The notes under the pieces were generated by a model. It worked only from the letters and a program-made list of their open reading frames with translations. It made no database searches and was not told the DNA's origin. Below, piece by piece: positions 44,573-54,800 of a stretch of 64,000 bases of DNA; within the stretch, counting starts at the first letter, position 1, and the number at the start of each line of letters is the position of its first letter. Source of the stretch: Anaerolineaceae bacterium oral taxon 439 (GTDB lineage Bacteria; Chloroflexota; Anaerolineae; Anaerolineales; Anaerolineaceae); assembly GCA_001717545.1 (NCBI GenBank), contig CP017039.1:1550001-1614000 (forward strand), given 5' to 3'. Position numbers and translations under genes: made by a program.

Positions 44573-45961
44573 ATGGCAACGCTACTCGTAAAAAATATTG
44601 ACACTTTGTACACAAACGACACCGATTTGGGCGATATGAAGGGCGGCGCGATTTTCGTCCGCGATAACGTCATCGAACAAATCGGGCTAACGTCTGAGCT
44701 GCCAGCGACCGCGGACCGCGTTATCGACGCGCGGGGAAAATTTATTTTACCGGGGTTCGTTAATACCCATCATCACTTTTTCCAGACGCTGACGCGGGCG
44801 GTCCCGGGCGCGCAGGACGAAGAGCTTTTCGATTGGCTGGTTCGGCTTTACCCGATTTTCAGCGAACTCGATTCGGAAGCGACCTACGTTTCGTCGACGA
44901 TCGCGATGGCGGAGCTGATTCTTTCCGGCTGTACGACGTCCAGCGATCATCAGTATCTTTGGCCCGGCGATTCAAAACTCGACGACCAGATTCGCGCTGC
45001 GTCCGAAATTGGGATGCGGTTCCATGCCGTTCGCGGGTCGATGACGCTGGGGCGAAGCCAGGGGGGCTTACCGCCGGATCACGTGATCCAGAGCGAAGAT
45101 GAAATTCTGGCCGACAGTCAGCGGCTGATCGAAACGTATCATGATCCGTCGCGCTACTCGATGTGCCGGCTGGTTCTCGCTCCATGCGCGCCGTTCAACG
45201 TCACGGAGCGGATCCTCGTCGAATCGGCGCGGATGGCGCGGTCGTATGACGGCGTCCGGCTGCATTCGCACGTCGCGGAAACGAAAGACGAGGAAACGTG
45301 GTGCGCCCGAACGCATCATATGCGCCCGGCGCGCTATATGGAGAAACTGGGCTGGGTTGGTGAAGACGTCTGGTGGGCGCATTGTATCTTCCTCCAGCCA
45401 GACGAGATCCAGCTGATGGCGGATACCGGTACCGGCGTGGCGCATTGTCCGTCGTCAAACATGCGCTTAGGCTCGGGCGTCGCGCCGATTCGCGAGATGC
45501 TGGACGCGGGCGTGCGCGTGTCGCTGGCGGTCGACGGTTCGGCTTCGAACGATTGCAGTCACATGATCAACGAAGGGCGGCAGGCGCTTCTTCTACAGCG
45601 GGTTGCGAAAGGGGCGAACGCGCTCAAGATTCGCGAGGTTTTCAGGATGGAGACGACGGGCGGAGCTTCGGTCCTGGGCCGCGACGATATCGGCGTGCTG
45701 CGTCCCGGGATGGCGGCGGACTTTATCGGCGTGCCGCTGAATACGATCGGCCTGGCCGGCGGCGCTGTGCATGACCCATTGGCGTCGCTGTTCCTTTGTT
45801 CCGTTCCAAAGGTCGATCTGTCGGTCATCAATGGGAAGATCGTTGTCGAGGGCGGAGAGCTGCGGACGATCGATCTGGAACGCTTTATCGCGCGGCATAA
45901 CGAAATCGCGCGCCGTAATGTCTCAAAGTACCCTGTTCCGGAGCGGTTCAAGCTGGTGTAA
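44573..45961 (+). CDS. Amidohydrolase, 8-oxoguanine deaminase-like
   Basis: 462 aa, a metal-dependent deaminase of the TrzN/AtzB/8-oxoguanine deaminase group. The metal site starts at NTHHHFFQTLTRAVPGAQDE (residues 64-83); VRLHSHVAETKDEE (about 232), VAHCPSSNMRLGSG and the catalytic Asp in AVDGSASND follow. The HHFFQT and SNMRLGSG signatures suit the 8-oxoguanine branch, but S-adenosylhomocysteine/guanine relatives are close. Its last 30 codons are duplicated at 46843, inside the downstream island. Confidence 0.85.
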   Translation: MATLLVKNIDTLYTNDTDLGDMKGGAIFVRDNVIEQIGLTSELPATADRVIDARGKFILPGFVNTHHHFFQTLTRAVPGAQDEELFDWLVRLYPIFSELDSEATYVSSTIAMAELILSGCTTSSDHQYLWPGDSKLDDQIRAASEIGMRFHAVRGSMTLGRSQGGLPPDHVIQSEDEILADSQRLIETYHDPSRYSMCRLVLAPCAPFNVTERILVESARMARSYDGVRLHSHVAETKDEETWCARTHHMRPARYMEKLGWVGEDVWWAHCIFLQPDEIQLMADTGTGVAHCPSSNMRLGSGVAPIREMLDAGVRVSLAVDGSASNDCSHMINEGRQALLLQRVAKGANALKIREVFRMETTGGASVLGRDDIGVLRPGMAADFIGVPLNTIGLAGGAVHDPLASLFLCSVPKVDLSVINGKIVVEGGELRTIDLERFIARHNEIARRNVSKYPVPERFKLV

Positions 45962-46036
45962 GCAGATGAATCCAGGAGACGGCGTCACGATGGGGCGCCG
46001 TCTTTTTTCATGGTTTTCCGTTGATTCGATCGCGTC
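45872..46036 (+). repeat. Repeat A: 3' end of the amidohydrolase gene, its terminator and a helicase-tail relic
   Basis: Matches 46843-46987 (copy A') at roughly 90% identity apart from gaps. It covers the last 30 codons of the amidohydrolase, its terminator (45978-46008) and about 28 further bases. Read on the minus strand those bases encode DAIEST then HEK, like DAIEAT/HEK at the end of the helicase. Beyond 46036 the copies diverge completely. Confidence 0.85.
45978..46008 (+). terminator. Terminator of the amidohydrolase gene
   Basis: GACGGCG / CGCCGTC stem followed by six T. A second copy at 46929-46957 (ending with five T) lies over the helicase stop codon. Confidence 0.85.
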
Positions 46037-46089
46037 CATGCGCGAGAAGCTTCCATCTCTGAAGAAAAGGAAATGCTGGTGATCATATT

Positions 46090-46710
46090 ATGATAAATGC
46101 AGTTTTATATATCCACGGGAAAGATGGGAATGCAGCGGAAGCGGATCATTATAAAGAATTGTTTCCATTCTGTGATGTATTTGGACTGGACTATAAAAAC
46201 GATACCCCATGGGCGGCGGGAGATGAAATAAGGGAAGCGGCCAGGTCGTTGAGCGTCAAATATGAAAATGTGATTTTGGTTGCAAACAGTATCGGCGCAT
46301 TCCTCTCGATGCATGCAGATATCGAGAAAGAGATAGCGCACGCTTATTTTATTTCTCCGATCGTTGATATGGAGAGCCTGATCATAGATATGATGCGCCG
46401 GGTGAAGGTTACTGAGTCGGAATTAAGGGAAAAGGGCGTCATAAAAAATGACTTTGGTGAAGAACTGTCATGGGAATATCTTTGCTATATTCGGAATAAT
46501 CCGATCCTTTGGAATGTTCCGACCGATATTCTGTATGGCAGCGAGGATGTTATGACATCTATTGATATCGTAACGACTTTTGCAGAAAAACATAACGGAA
46601 GGCTCACTGTTATGGATGGCGGCGGGCATTGGTTTCATACAGAGGCGCAAATGCGGTTTCTGGACGCCTGGATCAGAAAAACAATCGGATGTCGCGAGGA
46701 TTACCGCTAA
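46090..46710 (+). CDS. Alpha/beta hydrolase (cargo gene 1)
   Basis: 206 aa. The nucleophile elbow ANSIGA has Ser67, the Asp is in YGSEDVMTS, and the His is in GGGHWFHTEA near residue 180, so the catalytic triad is complete. The N-terminal AVLYIHGKDGNAAEADHYKE has the oxyanion HG. It is similar in size to small RBBP9/YdeN-like serine hydrolases. It is AT-richer than the flanking chromosome and lies alone between repeats A and B'. The substrate is unknown; a defence role is possible only by position. Confidence 0.7.
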   Translation: MINAVLYIHGKDGNAAEADHYKELFPFCDVFGLDYKNDTPWAAGDEIREAARSLSVKYENVILVANSIGAFLSMHADIEKEIAHAYFISPIVDMESLIIDMMRRVKVTESELREKGVIKNDFGEELSWEYLCYIRNNPILWNVPTDILYGSEDVMTSIDIVTTFAEKHNGRLTVMDGGGHWFHTEAQMRFLDAWIRKTIGCREDYR

Positions 46711-46723
46711 GTTAAGTGAAATA

Positions 46724-46787
46724 CGGCGTCCCGCTGGTTTCGCCCTGGAACCGTCGGCCGTTTCAGGGCGAAACCAGCGGGACGCCG
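46724..46787. repeat. 24-bp perfect inverted repeat (stem of B')
   Basis: CGGCGTCCCGCTGGTTTCGC with CCTG, mirrored at 46764-46787, around a 16-base loop. It may end the hydrolase transcript. Part of it (46741-46770) is the inverted version of the hairpin at 55993-56022. Confidence 0.9.
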
Positions 46788-46828
46788 AAAATCTATCGCG
46801 CAGCGATCGCCTGATTGACGACCTCGTT
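46770..46828 (-). repeat. Repeat B': duplicated 3' end of the NahK-like kinase gene
   Basis: 59 bases matching 56022-56080 with only two differences. It contains the last codons of the kinase (NEVV-QAIAAR-stop on the minus strand, one D changed to N). There is no kinase gene here. Confidence 0.9.
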
Positions 46829-46842
46829 GTGGGTGGATGAGT

Positions 46843-46987
46843 GATCTGGAAAGCTTCATCGCGCGCCGGAATGTCCAAAGTACCCTGTTCCAGAGCGGTT
46901 CAAGCTGGTGTAAGCGGATGAATCCAGGAGATGGCGTCACGATGAGGCGCCGTCTTTTTCATGGGATTCCGTTGCTTCGATCGCGTC
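46843..46987 (+). repeat. Repeat A': decayed copy of the amidohydrolase 3' end
   Basis: Second copy of 45872-46036. It lacks 18 bases between two ATCGCGCG repeats, one T in GTCTC and one T in the T-run. The amidohydrolase frame is therefore broken, which is expected for an unselected copy. Its 3' part carries the helicase stop. Confidence 0.88.
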
Positions 46988-49900
46988 GTCATATTTTTTC
47001 AGGAAATCAGCCGCGTATTCGCGGTTCAGGATATCGTGGATTTTCTGATTGTAATAGTTGCGCAGGCAGTTATAACAGGACGGCGAGCAGGTGCATTCCG
47101 TCGTGATTTTTATCGCCTTTTTGATGACCCGGCGGAAGACCGCGCCGTCACTCGTCGCGATCCTTCGGACGTGCCCGGCGCCGCCCGCTACGGCGTCGTA
47201 CAATACAATCGCGTAGATCAGATTTTTCCCTGAGTGGATTTTTTGCAGGCACGCTTTAATATCGTTCCGCTCGATATCCAGGGTTGCCGATAACGCCTCA
47301 AGCAGCGCGTACATCGCAGATACCATGACGCTATAGTCTCCCGCTTGCGGATGGTCGAAGATTATTCGAACGACGTCTGTCCTGAATACATGGATGAGCT
47401 TATTTTTAAAGAGTTTATTCTCACATTTTGTGTCCCAGGGCGTTGAATGTTTTTTCTCAAGCGTTTTCTTGTGCGAATTTGAATTTTCCTTCTTTTTCTG
47501 TTCGCTCAGACTTTCCGCGTAGCCGCAATGCGAACAGACATAAAAATCATCCGTGCAGACAACCATCAAAGAATCATTGACGGAGGTTTCCAGCTGAACC
47601 TGATTCCCATTTTTCAAAATAAATTTGAATTGTTCAATAACCTGGCGCTGCGTGTCGCCAATGTAGCAGTCTTCGCTGCGATAGGCTTTTTCCGGTTTAC
47701 GCATCGGGACGTCGGTTGGATTTGCGCTGGCGATGAAGCCCTTCCGCGGCTCAATCGCCTGCTGCCACTGCCCGCGGCTGATCGGTTCATGACATGCGAT
47801 GCAGAAGAGTTCTTCGTTCTCATTCGGTTGAATCGTTCGATAGTTCCAAGTCATACAGGCTGAATTTTTGCATTGCGCGATATAGGCGATTTCCCAATCC
47901 TGCCCCGTTTTCAGCGGCAATTTCCGGATGTATCGGCTCGTATACAGCTTCCCGTCGGCGACAACCTGCGAATCCGGCGCGTATTCCGAAACTGCCAGCT
48001 GCAAATCGCGAACCATCTGCAGCTTTTTATCAGACTGGGCGTTGGCGTTTTGGTGAAGTTCAACCGTATCGACCGGGAACCCATATTTGGGAAGGACGTT
48101 ATTCCGGACTAAGAATTCAATCAGTTCATTCCTGCCCCGTTGATCTTCTTTTCCCCGGCGGAACGATTTCAGTTTGTTTTCAATCGCCGCGGCTTTTTGG
48201 ACGTTTCCTTCTCTGAAAAAGCGGTCAACCTCCGCTTCGTAAAACTCGATCGTTTTTCGATAATCCTCAACCGCGATTTTCAGTACGCCGTCCGCGCCGA
48301 TCAGTCTCTCCGTCCAGGCGTAATCCGCGAGGCCCATTGGAGCGTGCATGTTCTCTGGTATGGACCGCAGTAAAACGCGCTTTAAATCTGCCGGCTTTCC
48401 CGCGAGATATTCGCGGAACTTTTCCCAGCCGTCGCCGTTGAGAAATACGTCTGCGTCATTCAGGTTATATACGTCCGGGTTCTTCGCGAAAAAGGCGCTG
48501 AGTGCGACCGCGAAGATATGGCGCAGGATAATTTTTTCGTTCCGGACGGCGAAAAGTGGGACGCCGATTTTCCCTGTGATCATGTTCGTCGGCTGGCTAT
48601 AAAACGTGTAATCATGCGAGCTAAGTTTCGCGTAGGTTAGCGAGAATGACGCCGTGTTGAGCCCCCGACCGGCGCGGCCGGCGCGCTGAACGTAATTCGC
48701 CGGGGACGGCGGCATATTCCGCAGGAAGACCGTTTCCAGATCGCCGACGTCGACGCCCATTTCGAACGTCGTCGAACAGCTCAGCGCGTTGATCTTTTTA
48801 TTGATGAACATCTCCTGATACTTTTGCTGCTGTTCGCGGCCCAGCTGCGCCGTATGCTCCTTGATATGCAGCGGCTTCATTTCTTCCGACTGATAGAGTT
48901 TTGCATAGTGATCTTCTGCGAGAATCGCTTCGCGTGAAATCGGCTGCAGCCGCCCGCCGCAGCGTACGTTCTGACAAAAGTTTTTGCAATTATGCATGGT
49001 AACTTTTCCGCATGTGTCGCAGCGGAAGAGCGGGGTCGCTTCGGTTCCGGCCTGAATCGTGAATCGATTGGTATGGATATAAAATTCCTGATTATCCGCC
49101 GAGGACAGTCCCTCCGTGCCGCAGAGTACCCCATTCCAATAATCCTTTAAAAGCTCGTTCGCAGCGGCTTCATTCTTGTCAAGCGCTTTCATGACCCGCT
49201 TCAGCCGGCTGTTGGAAATGAGCGAGCCGTTGTCTCGAATCGCGCAGGCCCATCCGCGCAGGTGCGTTTTCTTTGTATCCTGATCGCGGTCTTTCAATAT
49301 TTTGAAGCGTTTCGGGCGCGTCGAGTAAAAAATATAATCGCGATCGGAATCTGTCAATTCGCAGTCTCCTTCCAGCGCGCCATGATAAACGATATCCATG
49401 ACGAGAAGGTCGAATAACGCCTGCGTATCTTCAGCTTTTTGGCCAAGCTCCCTCGCAGCGTTTTGGATCATATCCTGACTGTTGCCTTTGTAATTGAACT
49501 TTATGAGTCCCAGGCTGACGAGACTGGTCGACCGGCGGGCGTTGACCATCTCGTTCAATACCGCGATCCAGGCGTGTTTCCGACTGATTGCAGTGAGGTT
49601 GCTCGAACCGTCGTCTCCGGGATCCGCGAACGTCCGGCATGAATCAAAATATGCAGTCAATTCTTCTACGAAGGCTTGAATTTCCCAGGGATGATTCGCC
49701 ATGTTCCGGCGATTTTTCTCGACGACATGCCAGATTCCTCGGCGACGCAGGAATTCTCCGTAGGACGCCTGCATGTAGGAAGCGAAAAAAGCAGCTTCTC
49801 CGCGGCTGTCTGAAAAGGTCAGGAATTGTTTTGCACGCTGAATTCTTTCGACCGGCTGGGTTCGGTTGGCGGCTCCGAATAAGCCGCTCTTCGCGGGGCG

Positions 49901-51811
49901 GGCTTCGTCGATTTCGCTTTTCAGCCTTTTTTCGCTTTCAGGAAGCTCTTCGAAAAGCGACGTTCCCAGGACAGACGTCGCCGCCTCCTGCCCCAGGTAG
50001 AACAATTTGAGGGAGCCCTGCTTACAGACTGGGCATTTGGGGGAATGATTCGTTCCGGACGAAGGCTTCGCTTTTCGGACCTGAATATATTGATTCTTTC
50101 CGCAGTCGCACGGTTTTCTCCCGCGCAGGCTTTCATCGCAGATCGATCCGCAGGCCGCGCAGATCAGATAATCTTCTATTTCGATACTGTCGCTTTGAGA
50201 TTTGCCGTCGGCTTCGTCTTCTTCGTCGTACTCGTCCAGGTCCGAATCTTTCGGATCGCGAATGAGATAAAAGCTGATATCCTGATCAAACATGCCTGAC
50301 CCAAATTCAATCTTATCCTGGAAACTTTTCCCGACGATCGCGACGCGTCCGCAATCATCGCAAACCGCACATTCGAAAACTTTCCTGTCTTCTCCTTGCA
50401 GCTTGATCGTACTTTTCCGCGTCAACATCAGCTTTTTTGATGAATCCAAGGTAATGTACATGCCTTCCGGCGCTTTGGCGAACAGATGATACCTGGCTTT
50501 GATCAGAGGCGTCATGTTTTTGACAGCCTGCGCTGCGATATGGATAATATGAATAACGTCTTGATCGGTTATTTCGTGATCTTTTTGAAGCGCCTTCGTG
50601 ATCTCCGGAATCGTCATCGGCTCCGTCAGGATTTTTCGCAACTCCCGATAAAGCGTCGCCCGCGTGCAGAGATCATACAAATATTCTGCGTCCGCCTGCC
50701 CTTCCGGAATCGCTAACCCGTAATCTGCGACAATGTTGTTCAGCGGCTTATTCGGATCGGACAGATCCGCGAAAAGCTTCGCCGGGATATCGAGCGGAGC
50801 GTCGGAGAAATCCGGCGGAATTCGTTCGGAGCGAATAATATCGGAGGACCGAAACTTTGCGCCGCAAAGCGTTTCTGCAAACTTGACGATCTCCGGGTTT
50901 ACGTCTTTCTTTCCGAGGGTCGCGCTCGTCAGGATATGCAAAACGTTGTCCGGATCGCTGATCCGGGCCTTGAGACGTTTCAGGAGCATCGCAGTTTCCA
51001 TTCCGGTTGCGCCGCGGTAGATATGCGCCTCGTCCAGAACGAGGAATCGCAGCTTTGCGCCAGAAAAGACCAGATCGTCTTTTGGCCGCAGCATCATATA
51101 TTCAAGCATTGCGTAATTCGTGATCAGGATATGCGGCGGGGTCGCGCGCATCTGATCGCGCGAGATGACTTCGTTTTTCAACGGCGTCATCGGCTTTCCA
51201 GTTGCGTCTTTAAATATTTTTCCGTACCCGATTCGCCCTTGCTCTTCTTTTTCTTTCGTGCTGCTGTTGTAGACGCCGAACGTAATTTTCGGATAGTATC
51301 TGAATAGTTTGCGAAGCCTTTTCATCTGATCATTCGCCAGCGCGTTCATCGGATAGATCAGGATCGCGCGGACGCCCGAATCAAGTTCCCCATCTTCGAT
51401 CTCATGCAGCAGGTGATGGATAATCGGAATCAGGAAGCACTCCGTTTTCCCGGAGCCGGTCCCGGTCGTGACGATCAGGTTCTTTCCTTGATTGGCTTTT
51501 CGAATCGCCTGCTCCTGGTGCAGATATAAGCCGCGGTTAAGCTGGATTTCCTTTTCGCCGTCCGGAAGATCGCCTTCTAATTCGTTGAATAAATCGGATA
51601 TGACGCCTTCTTTGATCAGCGCGGCGAGGCTGGCGCCCTTTTTAAAGGAATCGCTGATCTCCAGGAAAGGACCTTTTGTGACTGCGCCTTCTTTCTGGAG
51701 TGCCTTTCGGAATTGTTCCGAATAATCCGGGTCGGCGATATTAAAGGATGTCGTAATATAACTGATAAATTCGTCTTTAATATTTTGTGAGGCTTGGATC
51801 GGGTCAAACAT
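46937..51811 (-). CDS. DEAH helicase with DUF1998-like C-terminus (DruE-like)
   Basis: 1624 aa. Helicase core: GTGSGKT (117-123), DEAH (260-263), SATLG (296-300) and motif VI in YVQRAGRAGRGLNTASF. Cys-rich patches at about 480-600 (CAVCDDCG, CAACGSICDES, CPVCKQG), about 935-955 (CDTCGKVTMHNCKNFCQNVRCGG) and about 1310-1430 are probably zinc-binding. The C-terminal part (about 1520-1600) is DUF1998-like: VLYDAVAGGAGHVRRI and CTCSPSCYNCLRNYYNQ. Such giant helicase-DUF1998 proteins define DruE of Druantia defence; DISARM-type helicases are alternatives. It follows the upstream gene after 3 nt. The tail lies in repeat A'. Confidence 0.8.
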   Translation of the reverse strand: MFDPIQASQNIKDEFISYITTSFNIADPDYSEQFRKALQKEGAVTKGPFLEISDSFKKGASLAALIKEGVISDLFNELEGDLPDGEKEIQLNRGLYLHQEQAIRKANQGKNLIVTTGTGSGKTECFLIPIIHHLLHEIEDGELDSGVRAILIYPMNALANDQMKRLRKLFRYYPKITFGVYNSSTKEKEEQGRIGYGKIFKDATGKPMTPLKNEVISRDQMRATPPHILITNYAMLEYMMLRPKDDLVFSGAKLRFLVLDEAHIYRGATGMETAMLLKRLKARISDPDNVLHILTSATLGKKDVNPEIVKFAETLCGAKFRSSDIIRSERIPPDFSDAPLDIPAKLFADLSDPNKPLNNIVADYGLAIPEGQADAEYLYDLCTRATLYRELRKILTEPMTIPEITKALQKDHEITDQDVIHIIHIAAQAVKNMTPLIKARYHLFAKAPEGMYITLDSSKKLMLTRKSTIKLQGEDRKVFECAVCDDCGRVAIVGKSFQDKIEFGSGMFDQDISFYLIRDPKDSDLDEYDEEDEADGKSQSDSIEIEDYLICAACGSICDESLRGRKPCDCGKNQYIQVRKAKPSSGTNHSPKCPVCKQGSLKLFYLGQEAATSVLGTSLFEELPESEKRLKSEIDEARPAKSGLFGAANRTQPVERIQRAKQFLTFSDSRGEAAFFASYMQASYGEFLRRRGIWHVVEKNRRNMANHPWEIQAFVEELTAYFDSCRTFADPGDDGSSNLTAISRKHAWIAVLNEMVNARRSTSLVSLGLIKFNYKGNSQDMIQNAARELGQKAEDTQALFDLLVMDIVYHGALEGDCELTDSDRDYIFYSTRPKRFKILKDRDQDTKKTHLRGWACAIRDNGSLISNSRLKRVMKALDKNEAAANELLKDYWNGVLCGTEGLSSADNQEFYIHTNRFTIQAGTEATPLFRCDTCGKVTMHNCKNFCQNVRCGGRLQPISREAILAEDHYAKLYQSEEMKPLHIKEHTAQLGREQQQKYQEMFINKKINALSCSTTFEMGVDVGDLETVFLRNMPPSPANYVQRAGRAGRGLNTASFSLTYAKLSSHDYTFYSQPTNMITGKIGVPLFAVRNEKIILRHIFAVALSAFFAKNPDVYNLNDADVFLNGDGWEKFREYLAGKPADLKRVLLRSIPENMHAPMGLADYAWTERLIGADGVLKIAVEDYRKTIEFYEAEVDRFFREGNVQKAAAIENKLKSFRRGKEDQRGRNELIEFLVRNNVLPKYGFPVDTVELHQNANAQSDKKLQMVRDLQLAVSEYAPDSQVVADGKLYTSRYIRKLPLKTGQDWEIAYIAQCKNSACMTWNYRTIQPNENEELFCIACHEPISRGQWQQAIEPRKGFIASANPTDVPMRKPEKAYRSEDCYIGDTQRQVIEQFKFILKNGNQVQLETSVNDSLMVVCTDDFYVCSHCGYAESLSEQKKKENSNSHKKTLEKKHSTPWDTKCENKLFKNKLIHVFRTDVVRIIFDHPQAGDYSVMVSAMYALLEALSATLDIERNDIKACLQKIHSGKNLIYAIVLYDAVAGGAGHVRRIATSDGAVFRRVIKKAIKITTECTCSPSCYNCLRNYYNQKIHDILNREYAADFLKKYDDAIEATESHEKDGASS

Positions 51812-51814
51812 CAG

Positions 51815-54800
51815 CTATGGCCTTTCAGTCGTGTAAAAAAATAAATCAACAGAATCGTAGCGATTTTTATTTTTTTGATTTGGCTCTCGATCTGTCAGAC
51901 TATACTCGGTTTTCGTCATCTCATCAAATATTTTCCGATAGTAAAAGCCGTCTCCATGCGAATTGGTAATACTCATCGTCCTTTCCCCGATATAGATCAC
52001 AAGGACCGGGTTAACCTGATAGCGCGTAATCCCGCGTTCATCGGTAAACGCTTCGGATGAGAAATTCTTCCGATTATTTCCATCTTTATAGCGAAAGAGG
52101 ATTCCGCTGTATACAGGGCAGTTGCCTTCGGACGTGGGCTGAATTCCCTCGAATTTAATCTGATCGATATAACATGGATGGACCTCGATCGTTTTTTCAC
52201 CGTTGGTAATGGACGGAATCCGGATCCGGCGGTTCTGGAAACGCAGCAGATTCTTATCGCCAATAATGCATTCGCCCTGCGCGAGTTCAATTTCGGTTTG
52301 ACTGAAAAGGCTCTTCGATCGGATCGCGATTTTATACTGATATTCGCCTCCCGGTACGTTCTCCGGAAGCAGGAGGCTGTCCGTGGATTCGTCTAAATCG
52401 AACGTCATTGGCGCGTTCGATCCGAGTTTCAGTGTCAATATAAACTTTTGATTCGGACTTCCGATAAAAGCGCCGCCCAGATCCCAGAATAAGACCCCGT
52501 TCTCTTCCCAAAGCTTCGGCCTGCGAAGGAACCCTTCTTTGAAGAAGACGGAGCCAAGCGGGTATGTCGCTGCAGTTTGATTTCTTTCGATCTTTAAATC
52601 GAGATGGACCCTGGCGTTCGGCAGTGTTATCGAATGGAGCTTGTTCCCGATCAGCATCGAGCCATTTTTATCAAACTGGGTTGGCTCTCCGTCAATCAGC
52701 AATGACGCTGAAGCGCCCTTTGGAGCCGTAATCTGTAATCGACTGTCCTGCGCAATATCCCGATAATACCAGGCGGAAGCCGGCGGGTTCAGCCATTTAC
52801 CGGTGGACTCGGAAAGCGTGATTTTGGGAATCGCGATCTGAACGTCGCCGTTCCGATATGGGAACGATATGAATTCGTCACCCGCGGAAAAATCGATCGA
52901 TTCCGACAGCTCATCCAACTGAATTTCCACTTTCGCGTCTCGATAATCTTCGCTGGAATAGTAAAACTCGCGCGAAAATTTGCAGCTTGCCTGGTCGATC
53001 AGGAGATAATCCCGCTTGAAAAGGAGCTTTTCTTCGCCGAGGTCCAGGATGCGAATTCTGCAGACGTCTTTTCCGTTATCCAGCGGCAAGGCGTAGAGCG
53101 TTTTTTCCTCGTTGCAGTCCAACGCTGATAAATCGATTCGTTCCTCATCTTTCCGGATAACGTATCGGGTTGAAACCTCGGGCCGGCTTAGAACAAGATG
53201 GCAGGCGCTTTTTCGATCCGCGAATTCGAATTCTTCCTCGTCCTCGATATAAGTCGGAAGCGATTCCGATTCTTGAGGCGAAAGAATCCGGAACTCAGTT
53301 TCGGTTTCGCCGCGGTCGTAATAAGCGATTTTTGAATCGATCCTGACGATAAATCCGGGCTCTAACTCAACGAAATACCCGTTCGCCGCTGGGACTTTCA
53401 GCGGCTGGATCGGCGATTGCTCTCCGCGTTCGACCTGAACCCGTTTGTCAGACGGGAGGATCAGCGTGTAATCTCCCGGCGGAAGGATCGAACCGGTCAG
53501 TTCGTTTTTCCCGGAAAACAGGAACCGGGTCCGATAGAGTCTTTCCTCAGAATCGTAAATCGCTTCCTCCTCGCTGGCCAGCCGCAGGCGAAGCTGACCT
53601 GGAAATTCATTCTTTATCAGCGAATGAAGATCGATCGTTTTACTTTTCAGCGTCTTGCCCAGTTCGTTCCCGTACCATGCCATTGAGCAAGTTGAAATAA
53701 GCCTGTCCGCGCTGTAAACTTCGAGCGTCAGGTTTGGCTCGATCGTTCGCTGAAGACGGATTTCAGGCAATCCAATTTGAAGTTCGTCTTCATTTTTCAA
53801 ATAAAATCTGGCTCGGATTTTTGAATAGTCCCAGACGATTTCCCGCCGCTCGCTCGCTCGATCTTTTTCGGATTTTCTTGAATCGGATATTTCCGTGAGT
53901 TTTCTCTCGAACCAATCTTCGCAGAGCTTTTCCTCATAATGTTTTATTTCTTCAATGTTATTGTTGATGAGCGAGTCGATTTTCTGGAGCATTCGCACAA
54001 CGAGGCTGCGGGTAAATTTCGGCCGAAGTAAAATCAGTTTCCGGATCCCTTCTCGGAACGAATAACTTCGGGAACTGATCGAGATGTTGAGATTTTCCGA
54101 TTGAACGCCCTGTTCGTCGCTGAATCGCTGGCTCAGAACCTGGAGCATGTCCCCGATCAGCGGTTCGTCCGGATCGATCGTCCACCCCAGGTTTTCTTTA
54201 TAGAAGTCAAAAAGAAAATCAAAAAAGGCCATCCAGGATTCACGGGGCGAGAAAGCGTGCATCGTAACGGTACTGCGGAAGGACCGTTTTCTTTCGTTTT
54301 CGATAAAAAACCTGTGATTTCGATCGAGCGTGCCTTCCAAGGCGCCTTTCAGGATTTCTTCAACAATTTTATCTTTATCAAGGTACCCGAATTGCTTAGC
54401 CGCATATTCCCAGAATTTTGGCTGGACATCCGGATCCCAGTTTTTTGTGTAGTGAGTTAAGGCGAGCGTAAGAATTGCCTGATCCCTGCGTAAGAGCCGT
54501 TTGATTGAACCCGATAATCTTTTCTTGAGAATCTTTTCGGCTTCCTGAAGGATGGTTTGGGTTTCTTCTTCTGTCAGGATCGCGCTTCCGATCAGAGGAT
54601 TTTCCGCGAACGCGCGGGCGATAAAATCTCCCTCGCTCGTCCGAATTTCCATATCCGATTCCATTCCATCGTCCTGGGGGACAGGCCGCTGCTGCGTCCG
54701 TACAAAGCCTAATTTTTCAATATATTTTTCTAAGCTGATCCCTTTTCCGTATACAAAAGAATTCAGATTTCGATAAGTGGAAGAATCCGCCGGGAGATAA

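Noticed and set aside
46580-46840. Plus-strand frame running across the end of the hydrolase gene and repeat B'
   Set aside because: It is the out-of-frame reading of the hydrolase 3' end and of duplicated kinase sequence; no start or ribosome site of its own.
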